Source: Microplitis mediator
Taxonomy: Eukaryota > Arthropoda > Insecta > Hymenoptera > Braconidae
NCBI RefSeq assembly: GCF_029852145.1
Contig: NC_079974.1
Span: 10,181,207-10,245,206 of the forward strand
Reading direction: 5' to 3'
Length of the DNA stretch: 64,000 bases
The position numbers were made by a program, and so were the translations under genes. Positions 1 through 12,300 of this stretch are shown here, one piece after another. The notes under the pieces are model-generated. The model saw nothing but the letters and a program-made list of their open reading frames with translations, was not told where the DNA came from and did not search any database. Every line of letters begins with the position of its first letter. The first letter of the stretch is position 1.

Positions 1-2128
1 ATGTTAGCAATCCATAATAAATCAACAGGTAAAATTAGATTGATTCAAGCTGAACGATGGGTAGTTTCTCCTACTATTAAAAATCAACTAGAATACAGTG
101 AGAATATCGAAGTCGACCAGAATAATTTACTTAACACACAATTCGGTACAAAAAAAGTTAAACGACGAACCGTGCAATATGGAAAAATGAAAATCAGCGT
201 AGATGCAGTTAAAGACCAACTTACGGAAACTGTTGCACGTAAGTAAATAAGGTATTCAATTAGCAATATGGATGAACTCTTGGCTAATGAAAGAAAACCG
301 AATATTTCATTTTCTTAAGGCAGGTTTTTTGATCTGTGACTTTATTAACTTGGAATTTAATCATAATTGCTAGTATACCTCTTAGAGTTGTCCGTGTGGA
401 ACGACTATTTTTTTTTTCACTCCCACTTCACAATATTGTTGTAGACACTGAAAAAAAAATTTCCTGAAAATTTCAGCTCTACATTTGAATTTTAAATACT
501 TTACATTTGATTTTGAAATTTTCCCATTTAAAATATATAGGAAAGTTAGGATTTTTTTTTTAATTCTCTATAGCTGAGCCGCATTTCAAGTTATCTGGTC
601 GCCGTTTGCGGCGTTATGTAGGTAATTTAATACTCTTCAAAAGTCTTTTGAGTAATTTTATCCAGATTCTAATTGCTTTTTCTGCATTGGCTCTGAAAAT
701 TATTTTTTAATAATAATTCGGGTTTTTAGTTGATATTGACTAAATAACGAAATTTACAGCAAAAATGCAGATAACAATTTTTTAGGAAATTTGATTCTTT
801 ACAAAAAAGGACCTCTTAGTTAAGTGGCTTAAGTTCTTCGTTCGCAAGATACAAGGATTATATTAATATTGTAAATAAAATAAATTTTTTTTTTAATTCG
901 GCCAAATAGCTTTTAATTTTAACCTCAAATTTGTAAATAATTTTCTTTATATCAATAATTTAACCCATCAATGAAAATATGAAGGATTAAATTTGATAAG
1001 CTTCGGAAAAATTTTTGACAAATATTTTATTTACAAAATTAACAAAAAATCCCTATGTCACGTGAACAAAAAACCTGAGCCACTTAACTAAGAGGACCTT
1101 CTTTGAAGAGAATCAAATTTCCTAATTCTAAATTTTCTTATTTTAAAGGGGAAAACTTCAAAATCAAATGTAAAGTACTTAAAATTAAAATTAAGAGGTG
1201 AAACTTTCAGGGAATATTTTTTTCAATGTCTATAACAATGTTTTGAAGTTGAAGTGAAAAAAAATAGTCATTCCAAACGGACCAACCTAATAGATGTATG
1301 TATGAAACACATGAAATTATTTAATATTAATTTGCATCCTCTCCAGATGTAGAAATCGATAAAAATGATTTGAAAGTTGAACCAGTTGAAGATAAGCTTA
1401 CTAGCTTACCACCATGTAATAGGAATGCATCCTCGACTGAAGAAGTTTATAACTTAAATGACATTATTCCCGCTGAAATACTTACACTGATCTGTGAGAA
1501 ATGTGATGATATATTACAAAGTGTTGGAAACAGGTATTTTTCAATATAACTAAATTTAGTTGATAACATTGTAATTATTATTATTTTTTTTTAAGGAATT
1601 CACGATTTTATGCTGATGTTCTCAAATCACTGGATCGTGACTCTCAAAAAAAGAAAAAAATTGCCATACTAGAATTTATCAATGGCATTTCGAAATGGTT
1701 AAGTATGAACGTTAGAGAAGCTAAAAGAAGAAGCTCTGAAATTTGCATAATCCCAGAAGTCAGTTTTTATATCATCGACACTTACAGTATGATTAGCGCG
1801 AGTGGAAGGTACATTAAATTGATCGAATGATTTTTTTCGAATAATTTTACACAATTAAATTTTTTTTTTTAATAGAATACGCCCAATGAGTATGCGAGAC
1901 AAAGCCGTAATACACAGCATCATCTTAGCTTTGATGGTGAACGACTATAAACTAGATTTAGACTCTTTTAATGAACATATGACTTGTCGTCTAAGCATAA
2001 AGAAATTAACAGAATTAGCTAGAGTTATTGGAGCTGTTCCAAACAAAGACAATAAACAACGAGTTTCATTAAAAGTTCCGCTACCTAATGTAATTAATGT
2101 AGTCAAAAGAGTGATAAAAAAAAGATAA
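1..2128 (+). CDS. Polr1e: RNA polymerase I subunit RPA49/PAF53, 3' part of gene (partial)
   Basis: This is the 3' portion of the gene for the A49-like subunit of RNA polymerase I, a nucleolar TFIIE-like factor for rRNA transcription. Visible exons are 1-238, 1347-1533, 1596-1808 and 1876-2128. Joins are in phase 1, 2 and 2 with GT-AG borders. They encode 296 residues from the window edge. The first exon fits the end of the N-terminal dimerisation domain. The second has the linker motif VYNLNDIIPAEIL. The last two form the tandem winged-helix C-terminal region, with RPMSMRDKAVIHSIILAL and a basic end VKRVIKKR. The ATG at base 1 is probably an internal Met, because family members are about 100 residues longer and the gene should begin upstream. 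Intron 1 carries a 900 bp foldback element. The family call rests on motif and domain-order recognition. Confidence 0.88.
387..1286. mobile_element. 900-bp foldback element in Polr1e intron 1
   Basis: The two ends are inverted copies: GTTGTCCGTGTGGAACGAC at the left matches the complement of the right end GTCATTCCAAACGGACCAAC. Pairing continues imperfectly for over 130 bp inward. It is seen again around the middle, where CCTCTTAGTTAAGTGG (about 810) faces CCACTTAACTAAGAGG (about 1080). No open reading frame is present, so it is a non-autonomous inverted-repeat element. The target duplication is unclear. Confidence 0.75.
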
Positions 2129-2159
2129 TCCACTTTATTTTTTATGTAATTCTATTTAA

Positions 2160-2165
2160 AATAAA
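2160..2165 (+). terminator. Poly(A) signal of Polr1e
   Basis: AATAAA lies 32 bases after the TAA stop codon of Polr1e, a normal distance for an animal polyadenylation signal. No canonical downstream element was examined. Confidence 0.55.
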
Positions 2166-2252
2166 AATTAGCTATTTTATTTTATACCTTCTCGCTTTCT
2201 TCAAATACGGCAGAGTTGAAAGAATAAAACCAAAGTATAAAAAAAAAACTGA

Positions 2253-2253
<1 letters not shown>

Positions 2254-2288
<35 letters not shown>
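2254..2288. repeat. (TA)n microsatellite
   Basis: A run of about 17 TA units directly abuts a GC-rich repeat core (2288-2332), which belongs to the multi-copy family described at 42884-43698. Confidence 0.9.
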
Positions 2289-2297
<9 letters not shown>

Positions 2298-2399
2298 TTT
2301 AGGGCTGGCCCGCAGGGTCAACCGATAGACCGATATTTACAAGTAAAAAGTTACCACGAAACTGAGCAAAAATTAACCGTAAATTTTTCTTTTCAACTT

Positions 2400-2705
2400 T
2401 TGCTGTCAAATTGTCTGCAAATTTCAGGCAATCTCATGGGCAAATTACTTTCAATTTCAAGCTAAAGTGGCTAGTAGGGAGTGTTACTGTCAGACAATGA
2501 CGATAAGTTAATTAAAAGTTTCACTTTAAATTGACGGCAAGTGATTCTGTCAAATTACATTCAAATGACGGCAGTAGATTTGCATTAACTTGCACGCAAG
2601 TATTATCCAGCCGAGGCTTGCCAGAAACTTGTCGTTAAGTTAGCCGTAAATGTTCCACTGCAGACTTGCTGAGCAAAGTGTTGTTGTGGCCTCAGGTGCC
2701 TCCAC
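2400..2705 (-). repeat. Dispersed repeat, copy 1 (holds the TTAA empty site)
   Basis: On the minus strand this reads from CAGCAAGTCTGCAGTGG through GCTAACTTAACGACAAG to TTTCTGGCAAGCCTCGG. Related copies are at 20275-20660 and 26235-26400. The copy at 20275 is interrupted at its TTAA by a 201-bp miniature transposon, while here the TTAA at 2635-2638 is intact. Its class is unknown. Confidence 0.7.
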
Positions 2706-2996
2706 CTGTTAATTAATTAGTGAACTTGAGATCCATAAATAGGCGCGCATTTAAATTTCATTTGAAATTATATATTAACATCTTACAACACTTATTGCGT
2801 CTTATCAATATTTAGTCAATAGTTTAAATGATAAATCGTCGTGGCACATACTCATTAAATTGTATATTTTTATTATAAGAAACTTTAAATAAATAGATAG
2901 ATAAATCTTTATTTTGTATTCAGAGAAATATAAATACAGTTTGAGTGGTCTTGGAACGTTTCCTGTCACCCGATACTTAAAACCTAAACAAAACAC
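2706..2996 (-). repeat. 290-bp dispersed repeat, inverse of 27968-28268
   Basis: This segment and 27968-28268 are clearly related in opposite orientation. Shared words include TCGGGTGACAGGAAACGTTC and GTATGTGCCATGACGATTTA on the plus strand of the distal copy, with an AATAAAGATTTATTTATC-like A/T-rich part. It could be the 3' end of a retroelement, but no coding part is attached to either copy. Confidence 0.65.
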
Positions 2997-3205
2997 GCAT
3001 AAAAATCATGAATAGGCCCTTGTTCTATAGTTAACAGTAAATATGGTTATAAGCAAATGCATACTCTATTAACAAATAAGAAAAAGATCTATTTAATAAA
3101 TAAATGTTACTTATAAATGAGAACCATATCACAAGAACTCAACTATTATTGTTAATATATATACATATTAAATAAAGAGTGACTCGTATAATAAATAAAT
3201 TAATA

Positions 3206-3700
3206 GGAATATGAAAATATAGCATTAGAATAATTATAATGGTGTTTCATGTTAAATAATAATGTCAATCGTATTGAATAATTAAATATAGAATAATTAA
3301 CTAAAAGATTGTATTTAAGTACAGGAAAATGGAATATAAATAATATAAGTAATAAGTAAAATCATAGAACGGATAAATAAAGAACGTAGATGTATAAACT
3401 CATTTCTCGTACGTGTATTAGTAGGAAGTATAAATGTATAAGTATATAATTAGAAAGAACGTTGATATGTATAAGTCCATATATTGCATAAGTATGTGAG
3501 TGAGTATGAGAATGGTGGGAGAAGTCGAAGAGTGGAGAGTCAGAGATCTTTCTACCGTCTGATGTAACTTCACTTCTCTCCGAGAACTATTGACGAGCAC
3601 AACTGTTATTACTGATCCAATCTTATCTATACTTTATAATAAAACTCAGTCTTCAGATAAAAGTTATTTCATCAATTACATCTATCCTTATCCATTACTT
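3206..3700 (+). repeat. LTR-like repeat, first copy of a tandem pair
   Basis: This block and 3975-4570 are diverged direct repeats of the same unit. Both run from a GAAAATATAGC-like start through GGAGAGTCAGA and CCGTCTGATGTAA-type words to CTCAGTC(T/C)TCAGATAAAAG. The present copy contains AATAAAAC after TATACTTTAT, the kind of TATA and poly(A) arrangement seen in long terminal repeats. No gag or pol sequence lies between the copies and no primer-binding site is certain, so LTR identity is an inference. Confidence 0.5.
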
Positions 3701-3713
3701 CCAGTAAAAAACT

Positions 3714-3814
3714 GGCCAGTAAAAAAGAAAGCCTCAGACCACATGTTTGTCAACCTCGGCTTCGCCTCGGCCAACAATTACATGTGCTCTGAGACTTTTT
3801 TTATTTTACTGGCC
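3714..3814. mobile_element. 101-bp hairpin repeat, copy 1
   Basis: The ends GGCCAGTAAAAAAGAAAG and CTTTTTTTATTTTACTGGCC are inverted. The middle carries CCTCGGCTTCGCCTCGG, itself able to fold. A second 101-bp copy is at 6823-6923. The constant length and matched ends indicate a miniature inverted-repeat element. Confidence 0.75.
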
Positions 3815-3974
3815 TAGGTATGTAATATACTATTTAAGGCCATAAGATATTCATTTGATGACCATTTTAGGACTTTTACAAAATGTGGTCAACTTCTGGT
3901 GCCCGGTCAACTACTGGAGCATTTACTCTATAAAGGTAAAATACTGTAAATGATAGCCGATAACAAAATCTGCA

Positions 3975-4570
3975 ATGATGAAAATATAGCTTTAGATTAA
4001 TTATAATGGTGTTTCATTATAAATAATAACGTCAATCGCATTTAATAATTAAATATAGAATAATTATAGAGAAGTACACCTCTGATAGTCGAGAATATTC
4101 AACTAAAAGATTGTACCCAAGTATATAAAAGTAGAATATAAATAATATAACCCAAGCGGCACAAAAAAAAATTGTTGAGTTTTTGTTGAATTTAAGTTAA
4201 CAATTGGTTAACTTAAATTCATGATAACAAATTGTCGTTTTAAATTTAACATAAAGTCAACAATTTTTTTTTGTGCCGCCTCGGAAGTAATAAGTAAAGT
4301 GGTAGAATGGATTAGTAATTATAAAGAATGTAGATGTATAAGTGCATATATTGTATAAGTATGTGTGTAAGCATGAGTTTAGTGGGAAGAAGTTACCAAG
4401 TGGAGAGTCAGAAATCTTCCTGTCGTCTGATGTAATTTCACTTCTCCCCGAGAACCATTGATGAGTACAACTGTTGTTACCATTTAAATCTTATCAATAC
4501 TTTATAGCAAAACTCAGTCCTCAGATAAAAGTTATTCTATCAATTATATTAATCCTCATCCATAATTTCA
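3975..4570 (+). repeat. LTR-like repeat, second copy, split by a miniature element
   Basis: This is a direct repeat of 3206-3700 with the same order of conserved words. It is interrupted at 4150 by the 134-bp element at 4151-4284, which the first copy lacks. It also has about 35 bases (CACCTCTGATAGTCGAGAAT and neighbours) that the first copy lacks. Just downstream, at 4610-4660, the sequence becomes GC-richer (GGTCCCGCGTGACAACGAAC), which could be the start of retroelement leader sequence. Confidence 0.5.
4151..4284. mobile_element. 134-bp MITE inserted in an LTR-like repeat
   Basis: The terminal inverted repeats CCCAAGCGGCACAAAAAAAA and TTTTTTTTGTGCCGCCTCGG surround an A/T-rich centre that can itself pair around TTAACAATTGGTTAA. 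The first copy of the surrounding repeat reads AATATAAGTAATAAG with no insert, which fixes the insertion boundaries to within about two bases. Confidence 0.8.
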
Positions 4571-5071
4571 TTACTTAATAAATTAATTCATTGATTTCAA
4601 ATTAAAAATTGGTCCCGCGTGACAACGAACTGCCCACTGTCCAGGAGATGGCGCCAGTTCCGACTCTAGTAATCTCGCAGAACATAACAGCTGACTATCA
4701 GAATTGCTTTACGCTTGACAATTGAAGTAAATTCATATGACTTTAAAGTGAGAAATTTGGAGAAATGTTATTTTTTTTCGGAATTCGCGAGAAATTGAGT
4801 TTGGGGTTCCGATCAAATCATATTGAATTCGAAGTTTTTACTACCGACCCGAAGATATCCTAATCACATCCGGTCACTAATACAACTACAATACATAAAC
4901 AATTAGTTTCAGGCGAATAAATATAGTCGCGGTTGTAACCACCTTGGACAAAAAGTGTAACATTGTTTTTGATTCTATGTTGATCAATCGAACATATCTA
5001 AAATTCGAATAATGTTTTAAAAAATATCGTATTTAAACGGAATCTTATCTCTTAATTCACAGTAGAATAAA

Positions 5072-6332
5072 ATGACCAGTGTTTCGAATGATTCTGATAG
5101 TGAAGATGAATTACCACCTGGGTGGGAAGAAAGAGCTACTTTTGATGGAAAAGTTTATTATATTAAGTAAATTTTTCAGAATTAATAATTTAAAGTTTAT
5201 TGTAAAGGGACTTCTTTTAGTTAAGAGAAAGTCTTTTATACATCATAACAGTATTAGAATATTTTTTATAGAGCTTACATACTTATGGAAACAAGTCAGA
5301 TGTAATTTTTTTGTAAATTGTTTTAGCCATTTTAAAAAGAGCACTCAATGGACACATCCTCGTACAAGCAGTAAAAAAATCGTAGCTGGAGGTAATTGTA
5401 AACAAAAATCATCGTTTTAGAAAACAAAGAATTGTAGATCTTTTAATAAAATAAATGTATATTAATAGATTCTATACAAGTGTCACGTTTGTATTTATCT
5501 TCATAGTGGATTTTTCAAAGCCTAGTCATGGCCTATCATAATTGGTCTAGTTAGTTCTAAAAAAAACCGTTGGTTTAGAAGTTTAAATATATATGGATCA
5601 AAATCACTAAGGTAGCATATTCCAAATTCTGTTTTTTGATAAATACATCTAGCAGCTATTACTTCGATGGTTGGCTTCGATGAATTGGCACGTTCACATA
5701 TTTATATACACTTGCGCGAAAAATTAAAGGAACAGAAAAATTTTATAAATTTTTTTAGTGATTTTTGGAAGACTGTAACTTGGTGAAAAATAATCGTATC
5801 GAGATATATTTAAAAAAAAGCATTTTATAGCTTGAAATCTCTAGTTTCGATGCGTTTTTTCAAAATTTTTTAAGCGCTCCGGCTATTGCGCAAGCATGAG
5901 AAATACCGCGAGACAAAAAATTTCTAAATTTTTTTTTTTTTCCGAAGAGCCCACGGACCGTGGAAAAATTCTTTCAACTAAACCAATGCATAGGTCGTTT
6001 AGCAAATTTATTCAGCTTCAATTTGGCTTTTTTTTGACCTCGTAGAACGATTCGTCGCAGAGATATCAGCCTTCAAACAAAAAATAATCCTTTTGGCTTT
6101 GATCATCGATACTTCAGGTACCAATGACCGCACAGCAATGAAATGAAAATGAATGAAAATTTATTTTTTCGAAAAATCGTGAAAATTTCAAACAGCTATA
6201 ACTTCTAAACGAATCGATAGATTTAGCCCATCTTCGAACTTAACCGTGATAATCGTCTGTAAAATGAGTGTAGAAAATTTCATTAAAATCCCATAAGAAT
6301 TGTAAGCGTGATCGTGATGACAAAATTGGATA

Positions 6333-6388
<56 letters not shown>

Positions 6389-9300
6389 AATATATAACCA
6401 ATTTTTTTAACTGAGTTTTTCAGAGAAAATTCCGAAAAATTTGCACCAGGGTTAGTATTGCTCGTACATTTATATATAAATATATAAGTATATTAACAAT
6501 ATTTGAATCGCGGATTAAGAATCTCGGATTGAAAAACGGATCTTCAACCTTAGTAAAAATGAAAAAGAGTCGCCTTCGTTTTAAACTAAGCGCGATCTAG
6601 CGAAAAGTCAGGGAGGTGCTGAAAATTTTCGAAAAATCTACCTTCCATTCTGGCTGCCAGATGCCTTTTTTTTAGTATTACCAGGGCCTTTTTTTTAAGT
6701 ATCTAAAATAATAATGTGCTATTTCTCCCCTCCGGGCGAAAAGCGTCAACTTTTCTCCCGCTGTGCGAAACGAAGTTTCCGCTTTCCGCATCCGTCGAGG
6801 AGAAAAATAGTATTTACACCTTGGGCAGTAAATAAGAAAGCCTCAGATCACATGTTTGTTGACCTCGGCTTCGCCTCGGCCAACAATTACATGTGATATG
6901 AGACATTTCTTACTTTACTGCCCGAGATGTAAAATATACTATTTGTTAATTCGCAGTATATATAAATATAATATTTCGCTGTATTCTCCTTGACTTGCTC
7001 AAGATTTGCTCCAGAATTAATCAATATTGCCACTAGGGCCAAACTGCGGGCCTTGATCGAATGTAATTCGTTTCGGGAATCCGTGTTGCCTAATTCTGCA
7101 GAGAAATCGTCTCTGGAAACCTCGTGAAACAATTGACGATTGTCAAACGTTGGTTAAAGCCGCATGACCACGATAACGAGATCAAGTCGATCAACGATTT
7201 AAATATAGTGGAAACCTAAACATGCAAACCTCTCAATAAGACAATTTATAGATAAATTGAGAAAAATATAGATAGCCCGAACTGGGAATCGAACCCAAAC
7301 CAATTCGGTATCGCGCCGAGTGCTCTACCAGTTGAGCTATCCGGCACTATACTATATTCCGTTCAATTTGATCTATCTTATTGAGCCACACCGTCCATTG
7401 TACGGTAATACACCATTTAAATATAGTGAAAACCTAAATATGCAAACCTCTCAATAAGACGATGATCCGTGTCTCTATACACTTTATTCTTCTGGCACTC
7501 GATACAAGATTTAGCCCATTTTCGATAATCTTTGTTGATCAACGGCCAGACGTAACGTATTGAAACCAATTTTCATGAACTTTTGATTCGAGGATGAGCA
7601 AGCGTATGCAGCGACTTGAACTTTTTTCTTTTCAGCGACTCTCAAACGTATGGTTGGCTTCATATCTTATTTTTTAGCGTCAGTAAACTCGTGCGTAGAG
7701 ATCGCAGAAGATACTTCCTTCACTTATAACAGTGTACCAGCAACAATGTTTTCGTTACCCGATATATGCCTGATGTCTGTTATAAATTGACCGATGAAAT
7801 ATAACTGGTGAAATTGCCATAATAAAGATCTCTCCGTGCGCTTTACAAATGCATAGTGAAGCGGTTTGTGATCGGTATAAATTGCAACGTGTCAACCTTT
7901 AAAAATATGCCCGTAACGTCTTACAGCTTCATAAATCGCACGTAACTCTCAATTATAGGATTGATTAATATAACGAACCTAACTGGTGGCCAGTTACTTT
8001 CAAATACTTACCCCTTTTTACGGGGGTCATCCTCACCCTTTTGGGTATACAAGCGTTTCGGACATCCTGGTCTGCGTCTCAAACGATACTCTTGATCAAA
8101 AAACATCGTGGAAAAAAAGTATCGTGGAAAAAAGAAATAGTGAAAAACGGTTTTTTCCAAATATCTTTGAAACGACTGAATCAATCGATTTCTTTTGATC
8201 CCCATATAATTTCATCTAACTCGTTCTTTAGTTTGAATCATATTATCAACAAAAAATTGAAGAAACTCAGTTTTTAATATTTTTCGCGGATATTTTATAT
8301 ATTATTGCTCTGATCTGAGTCAAAAGTCATTTTTATCTTTCTTTTTATTACTGATATTGATTTCTACCTCAATTTATTTATTTTTTGTGACAGACACTTG
8401 AAATCTACGACATTTAGCGCCTATATCCGGCAGCTAAAAATATTAAATAAGATAGGGGAGACCGGGGCAAGACGGCCCACCTAAGCCGGTTATTATTATT
8501 TGTGGCTTTTAACCATCAAGTTAATTTACTCTTGTCCAACTTGAACTCAATTCACCAAAATTTTGGTGAAGCTCCTGAAAAAAAAATTTTTTTTTGGGGC
8601 AAGACGGCCCCCTCCGAAAAAAATGAAAAAAAAAATTTTTTTTTTTTAATTGTAAAAAAATTTCCCGCGTAACAAATGTTTATATTTTTCTCTTTAACAA
8701 CTGTATTTACTTTAATATTACTCGAAATAACCTTTTTTGATATAATACGAGTAATTTTTTCACTTCTGTAGAAAATTGATTATTGGTTTTTTTAACTTTT
8801 TCAAATGCTCTATTTTAATCCAAATCCATATAATTAACCAAAAAATGATATTTCTATTAAATTAATCATGACTAGGTTATAATACTATGAAATACATTTT
8901 CTTTTAGAATTTTTGAGTGGTTCATTTTGCCCCAAGTTTCACGTATCGGGCTAAAAATGAGTAAATAATCTAAATTTGTGATAATCAAAAGAAAACAAGA
9001 AAAAAAAATTTTTGGTTAATTTTTGAGGTGGGCCTTCTTGCCCCAGGTGGGCCGTCTTGCCCCGGTCTCCCCTACAGCTGGTAAAAAAGATACCTAATCG
9101 TTCTAATAGTGACGTCATCATCGGATCAAAAAATATTTTTTGGTTACATGTGCGATAGCAACCGACCAAAAAATATCGAAGTAACTTAACGAGCCATCTT
9201 GTGACAAAATTTATCATCATTTTAATTCGTCCACTTACCGACTTCTCTCTAATTTTCAACAAATACTCAAAACAATCTTACCAAATAAATAAACGCGGAT

Positions 9301-12300
9301 TTATAACCTGCCATTTATAGGCACTAAATGTAGTAAATTTCAAATATCTGTCACAAAAACTAATGTATTTATCTAGTACAATCGAGTCTAAGACGCTTGC
9401 ACTCGATAGATAAACTACTATTATTGGACATAATCAGGACTAAAAATTTAAAAACCGCATGTTCATTAATGATTTTCGATTTTTAAATTTTCAAACTTCA
9501 ACATAAAACGTAACATGTTAGAGCTTAAAATGCTCATCGAAAAAAAATTGCATGCAAAAGCATTTTCGAGCTCGGAGAGCTCAAAAATTTATTCACACTA
9601 ATGTTTTCGAGCTTTTTGAGCTCGGAAACAACGGGAAGTTGTAGGGCTGGCCCGCAGGGCCAACCGACGTCCGGTTTTTTTTTAATACCAATATATTTTA
9701 AAGAATCACTCTTATACTTTTTCGCTTTCAATATTGTCTTATTTATGAATTACCTTCTTTGATGCGGGTTTATTGTTCAGACAATAAAAATGAATGAAAA
9801 TCCGAATAAACTTTATTATTTATTTTTTTGCGTAAACGACAAAAGCTAACTCTCTCACACACATACGCGCGCGCGGGGACGTCTATCTGAAAATAGTCAG
9901 AACAGCTTTTCCTAATATAGGACCTCAAAAGTTCGACATTTGATGAAAACTCGATTTCCGAAAATCGGACTAAAACATATAACTTCCTTTTTTTTGAAAA
10001 CTCAATTACGGGAAGTTAAAAATTTCTAAGTCCGTAGAAGACTCCAAAAGAAAAAAAAACAATATTGAAGCTAAATTTTTTAAGTTTTAAATCATTTTTT
10101 TTTTTCAACAACTATTTTTCTCAATGATACAAAGATAAAAATTTCAAAGACCTCCGAAAATCATTAAAAAATATTTTTTAATGATTTTTGAAATATAATT
10201 TAAATTATACAATGGTTCTGTTCTCTTCATTTTTTGGATTAATTTATAATTATCAATCTTTATATTTTTCACGTTTTTAGAACTACCCTCTGGTTGGGAA
10301 AGGTGTACTTCAAATGATGGGAAAATGATATTTATTGATCATTTAAATCACACAACAACGTATACCGATCCTCGATTGGCTTTCGCTGTTGAGTACAGAG
10401 ATCCATCACAGTCAGTCCGACAACGCTTTGATGCTAGTAGCTCAGCTCTAGCGGTTTTACATGGTAGAGACCTCAAAGGGAAAGTTGCTCTCGTAACTGG
10501 ATCTAATACAGGCATAGGTACTATAACTTTCTTCGAGTGTTGAAGTTATTTATTAAATAATTAACTCAAGCTCGATAGTCTAAATAATTTTTTTAAGGAT
10601 TTGAAACTGCGAAGTCCTTAGCTTTTCATGGTTGCACTGTTGTAATGGCTTGCCGAAGTACAAAAAAAGCTGCTGAAGCTATTCAAAGAATAAAAAGTGA
10701 GCAAGAATATGCATCTTGTGAAGCTCTTTCTTTGGATTTATCATCGCTACGTAGTGTTAAAAATGCAGTCAAAGAATTTAAGAAGAAATATCGGTAATAC
10801 AAAATGTCATACTTATTAAATAAAACAAGATTCTTTCATATCCCTAGAGAAATCAGTAACAACCAAAACTTCTTACTGTTTTCAAGCATCTTGAGCTCGA
10901 AAACATAATTGGAGATACATTTTCGTGCTCGAGACTGCTCTATTTTTCAAGCTCTTCGAAATCAAAAACGTTACATATGTAACGTTAAGTATAAGATATC
11001 TTATATTTAACTATGAAAATTCAAGCAATCAAAAATAGTTAAAAAAAAAAAAAACAAGCATTTTCAACATTTTTATTTTCGACAATGCTTGATGAAACGA
11101 ACAACTTTGGATAAAAATGAATAGTAATTACACAATGATTATGAGTTATCTAGGTAAAATGAGGTAAATTGTGCATTTTTAATTTGTCATCATCGATATT
11201 TCTTTAACGAATAAACCGGTTTTGACGTTAATGCGGCATTTCGCACAATTTTTTAGCTACCCTGGAAGAAAAAGATTTTATCCTTCGTAGTGTGTAAAAA
11301 AGGAAAAGAAATTTTCAACCAAATCGAAGGGGGTCGGGGTCAAAAGTGGTCGATTTGGCGTGGAATGCCTCATATATACATACATACATACTAGACCGGT
11401 TCAAAAAAATCGACTATTTTTTTTTTTTCAAAACCCGCAGTGAAATATCTTCCTAGTCATGAAAAAAGAAGCCTGTGGAAACGGGAGCTCTTAATATCAA
11501 GTTTGAAAGGTCGCTCATCGTAAATTTCTATTTTACGTTTAAATAACATGGAAAAAAAAATTTTTGAACTTTGGAATTTTACAACTCATTTTGGAATTAA
11601 CATGTCTGGGTGAGAGATACATATTCTTGAAGGAAATTGAACGCTCTAAATAAATTGTCTCTTAAGTTTTTTTCTCTAAGTCTACTCCTTTAAAAGTTAT
11701 TCGAGTTTAAAGTTCAACATATAATCAATTTAACCTTTTTTTCTTAAATTGTGGTATAATAATAAAACTCATCTTCGAAAAAAATTATTTTACAATTTTT
11801 AAATGGTATTGATAATATTTTTAAGTTTAACACGATTATTTTCAGTTTATAAAATTTACGATTTTCACTTCAGCTATCAAAACTATGAACAATGAAATGC
11901 TAAGAACAACAATTAAATATCAATAACCAAACAATGACATTTTGATGAAAAGACGACACTTATTCAGGAAAAATTATGTACATACAATTCAAATTTTTTT
12001 TAAACTTCAGAGAGAATTAATTTCAGAATTTTTAAATTGAAAAGTCATTTATTCCTCATAGTAGAACAATAAAGATCTACTTTGTCAACGTCGTTAAATT
12101 TGATAATTTAATAATTAAGACAAATTTTTTTTTTCAATAATAATTATAAATATTTAAGAAAAATTAAGAAAAAAAGGTTAAATAAATTACATGTTGAACT
12201 TAAAACTCGAATAACTTTTAAAGGAGTAGACTTAGAGAAAAAACATAAAAGACAATTTATTTAGAGTGTTCAATTTCTTGCAAAAATATGTATCTCTCAC

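Larger units (their letters stand above)
5392..10280. other. Wwox intron 2: repeat-filled
   Basis: This 4.9-kb intron has no host coding signal. In order it holds a member of a TIR-led repeat family (from 5700), a (TA)n run (6330-6396), a hairpin at 6716-6812, the 101-bp hairpin repeat (6823-6923), a tRNA-like repeat (7200-7370) and a gypsy pol fragment (7465-7970). Next come a TA-flanked 618-bp element (8455-9072), a partial head of the GC-core repeat family (9424-9675) and a partial tail of the same family (9890-10022). Confidence 0.7.

Noticed and set aside
1..3. ATG at base 1 as the start of Polr1e
   Set aside because: The sequence is homologous to the interior of the dimerisation domain, so the true start should be upstream of the window.
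5079..5420. 113-codon open frame across the first two Wwox exons
   Set aside because: It is in a different frame from the WW domain. The true protein uses two short exons with a GT-AG intron at 5167-5326.
7275..7345. Functional tRNA gene on the minus strand
   Set aside because: Acceptor mismatches, no T33 in the anticodon loop, and a second copy with identical non-tRNA flanks point to a tRNA-derived repeat.
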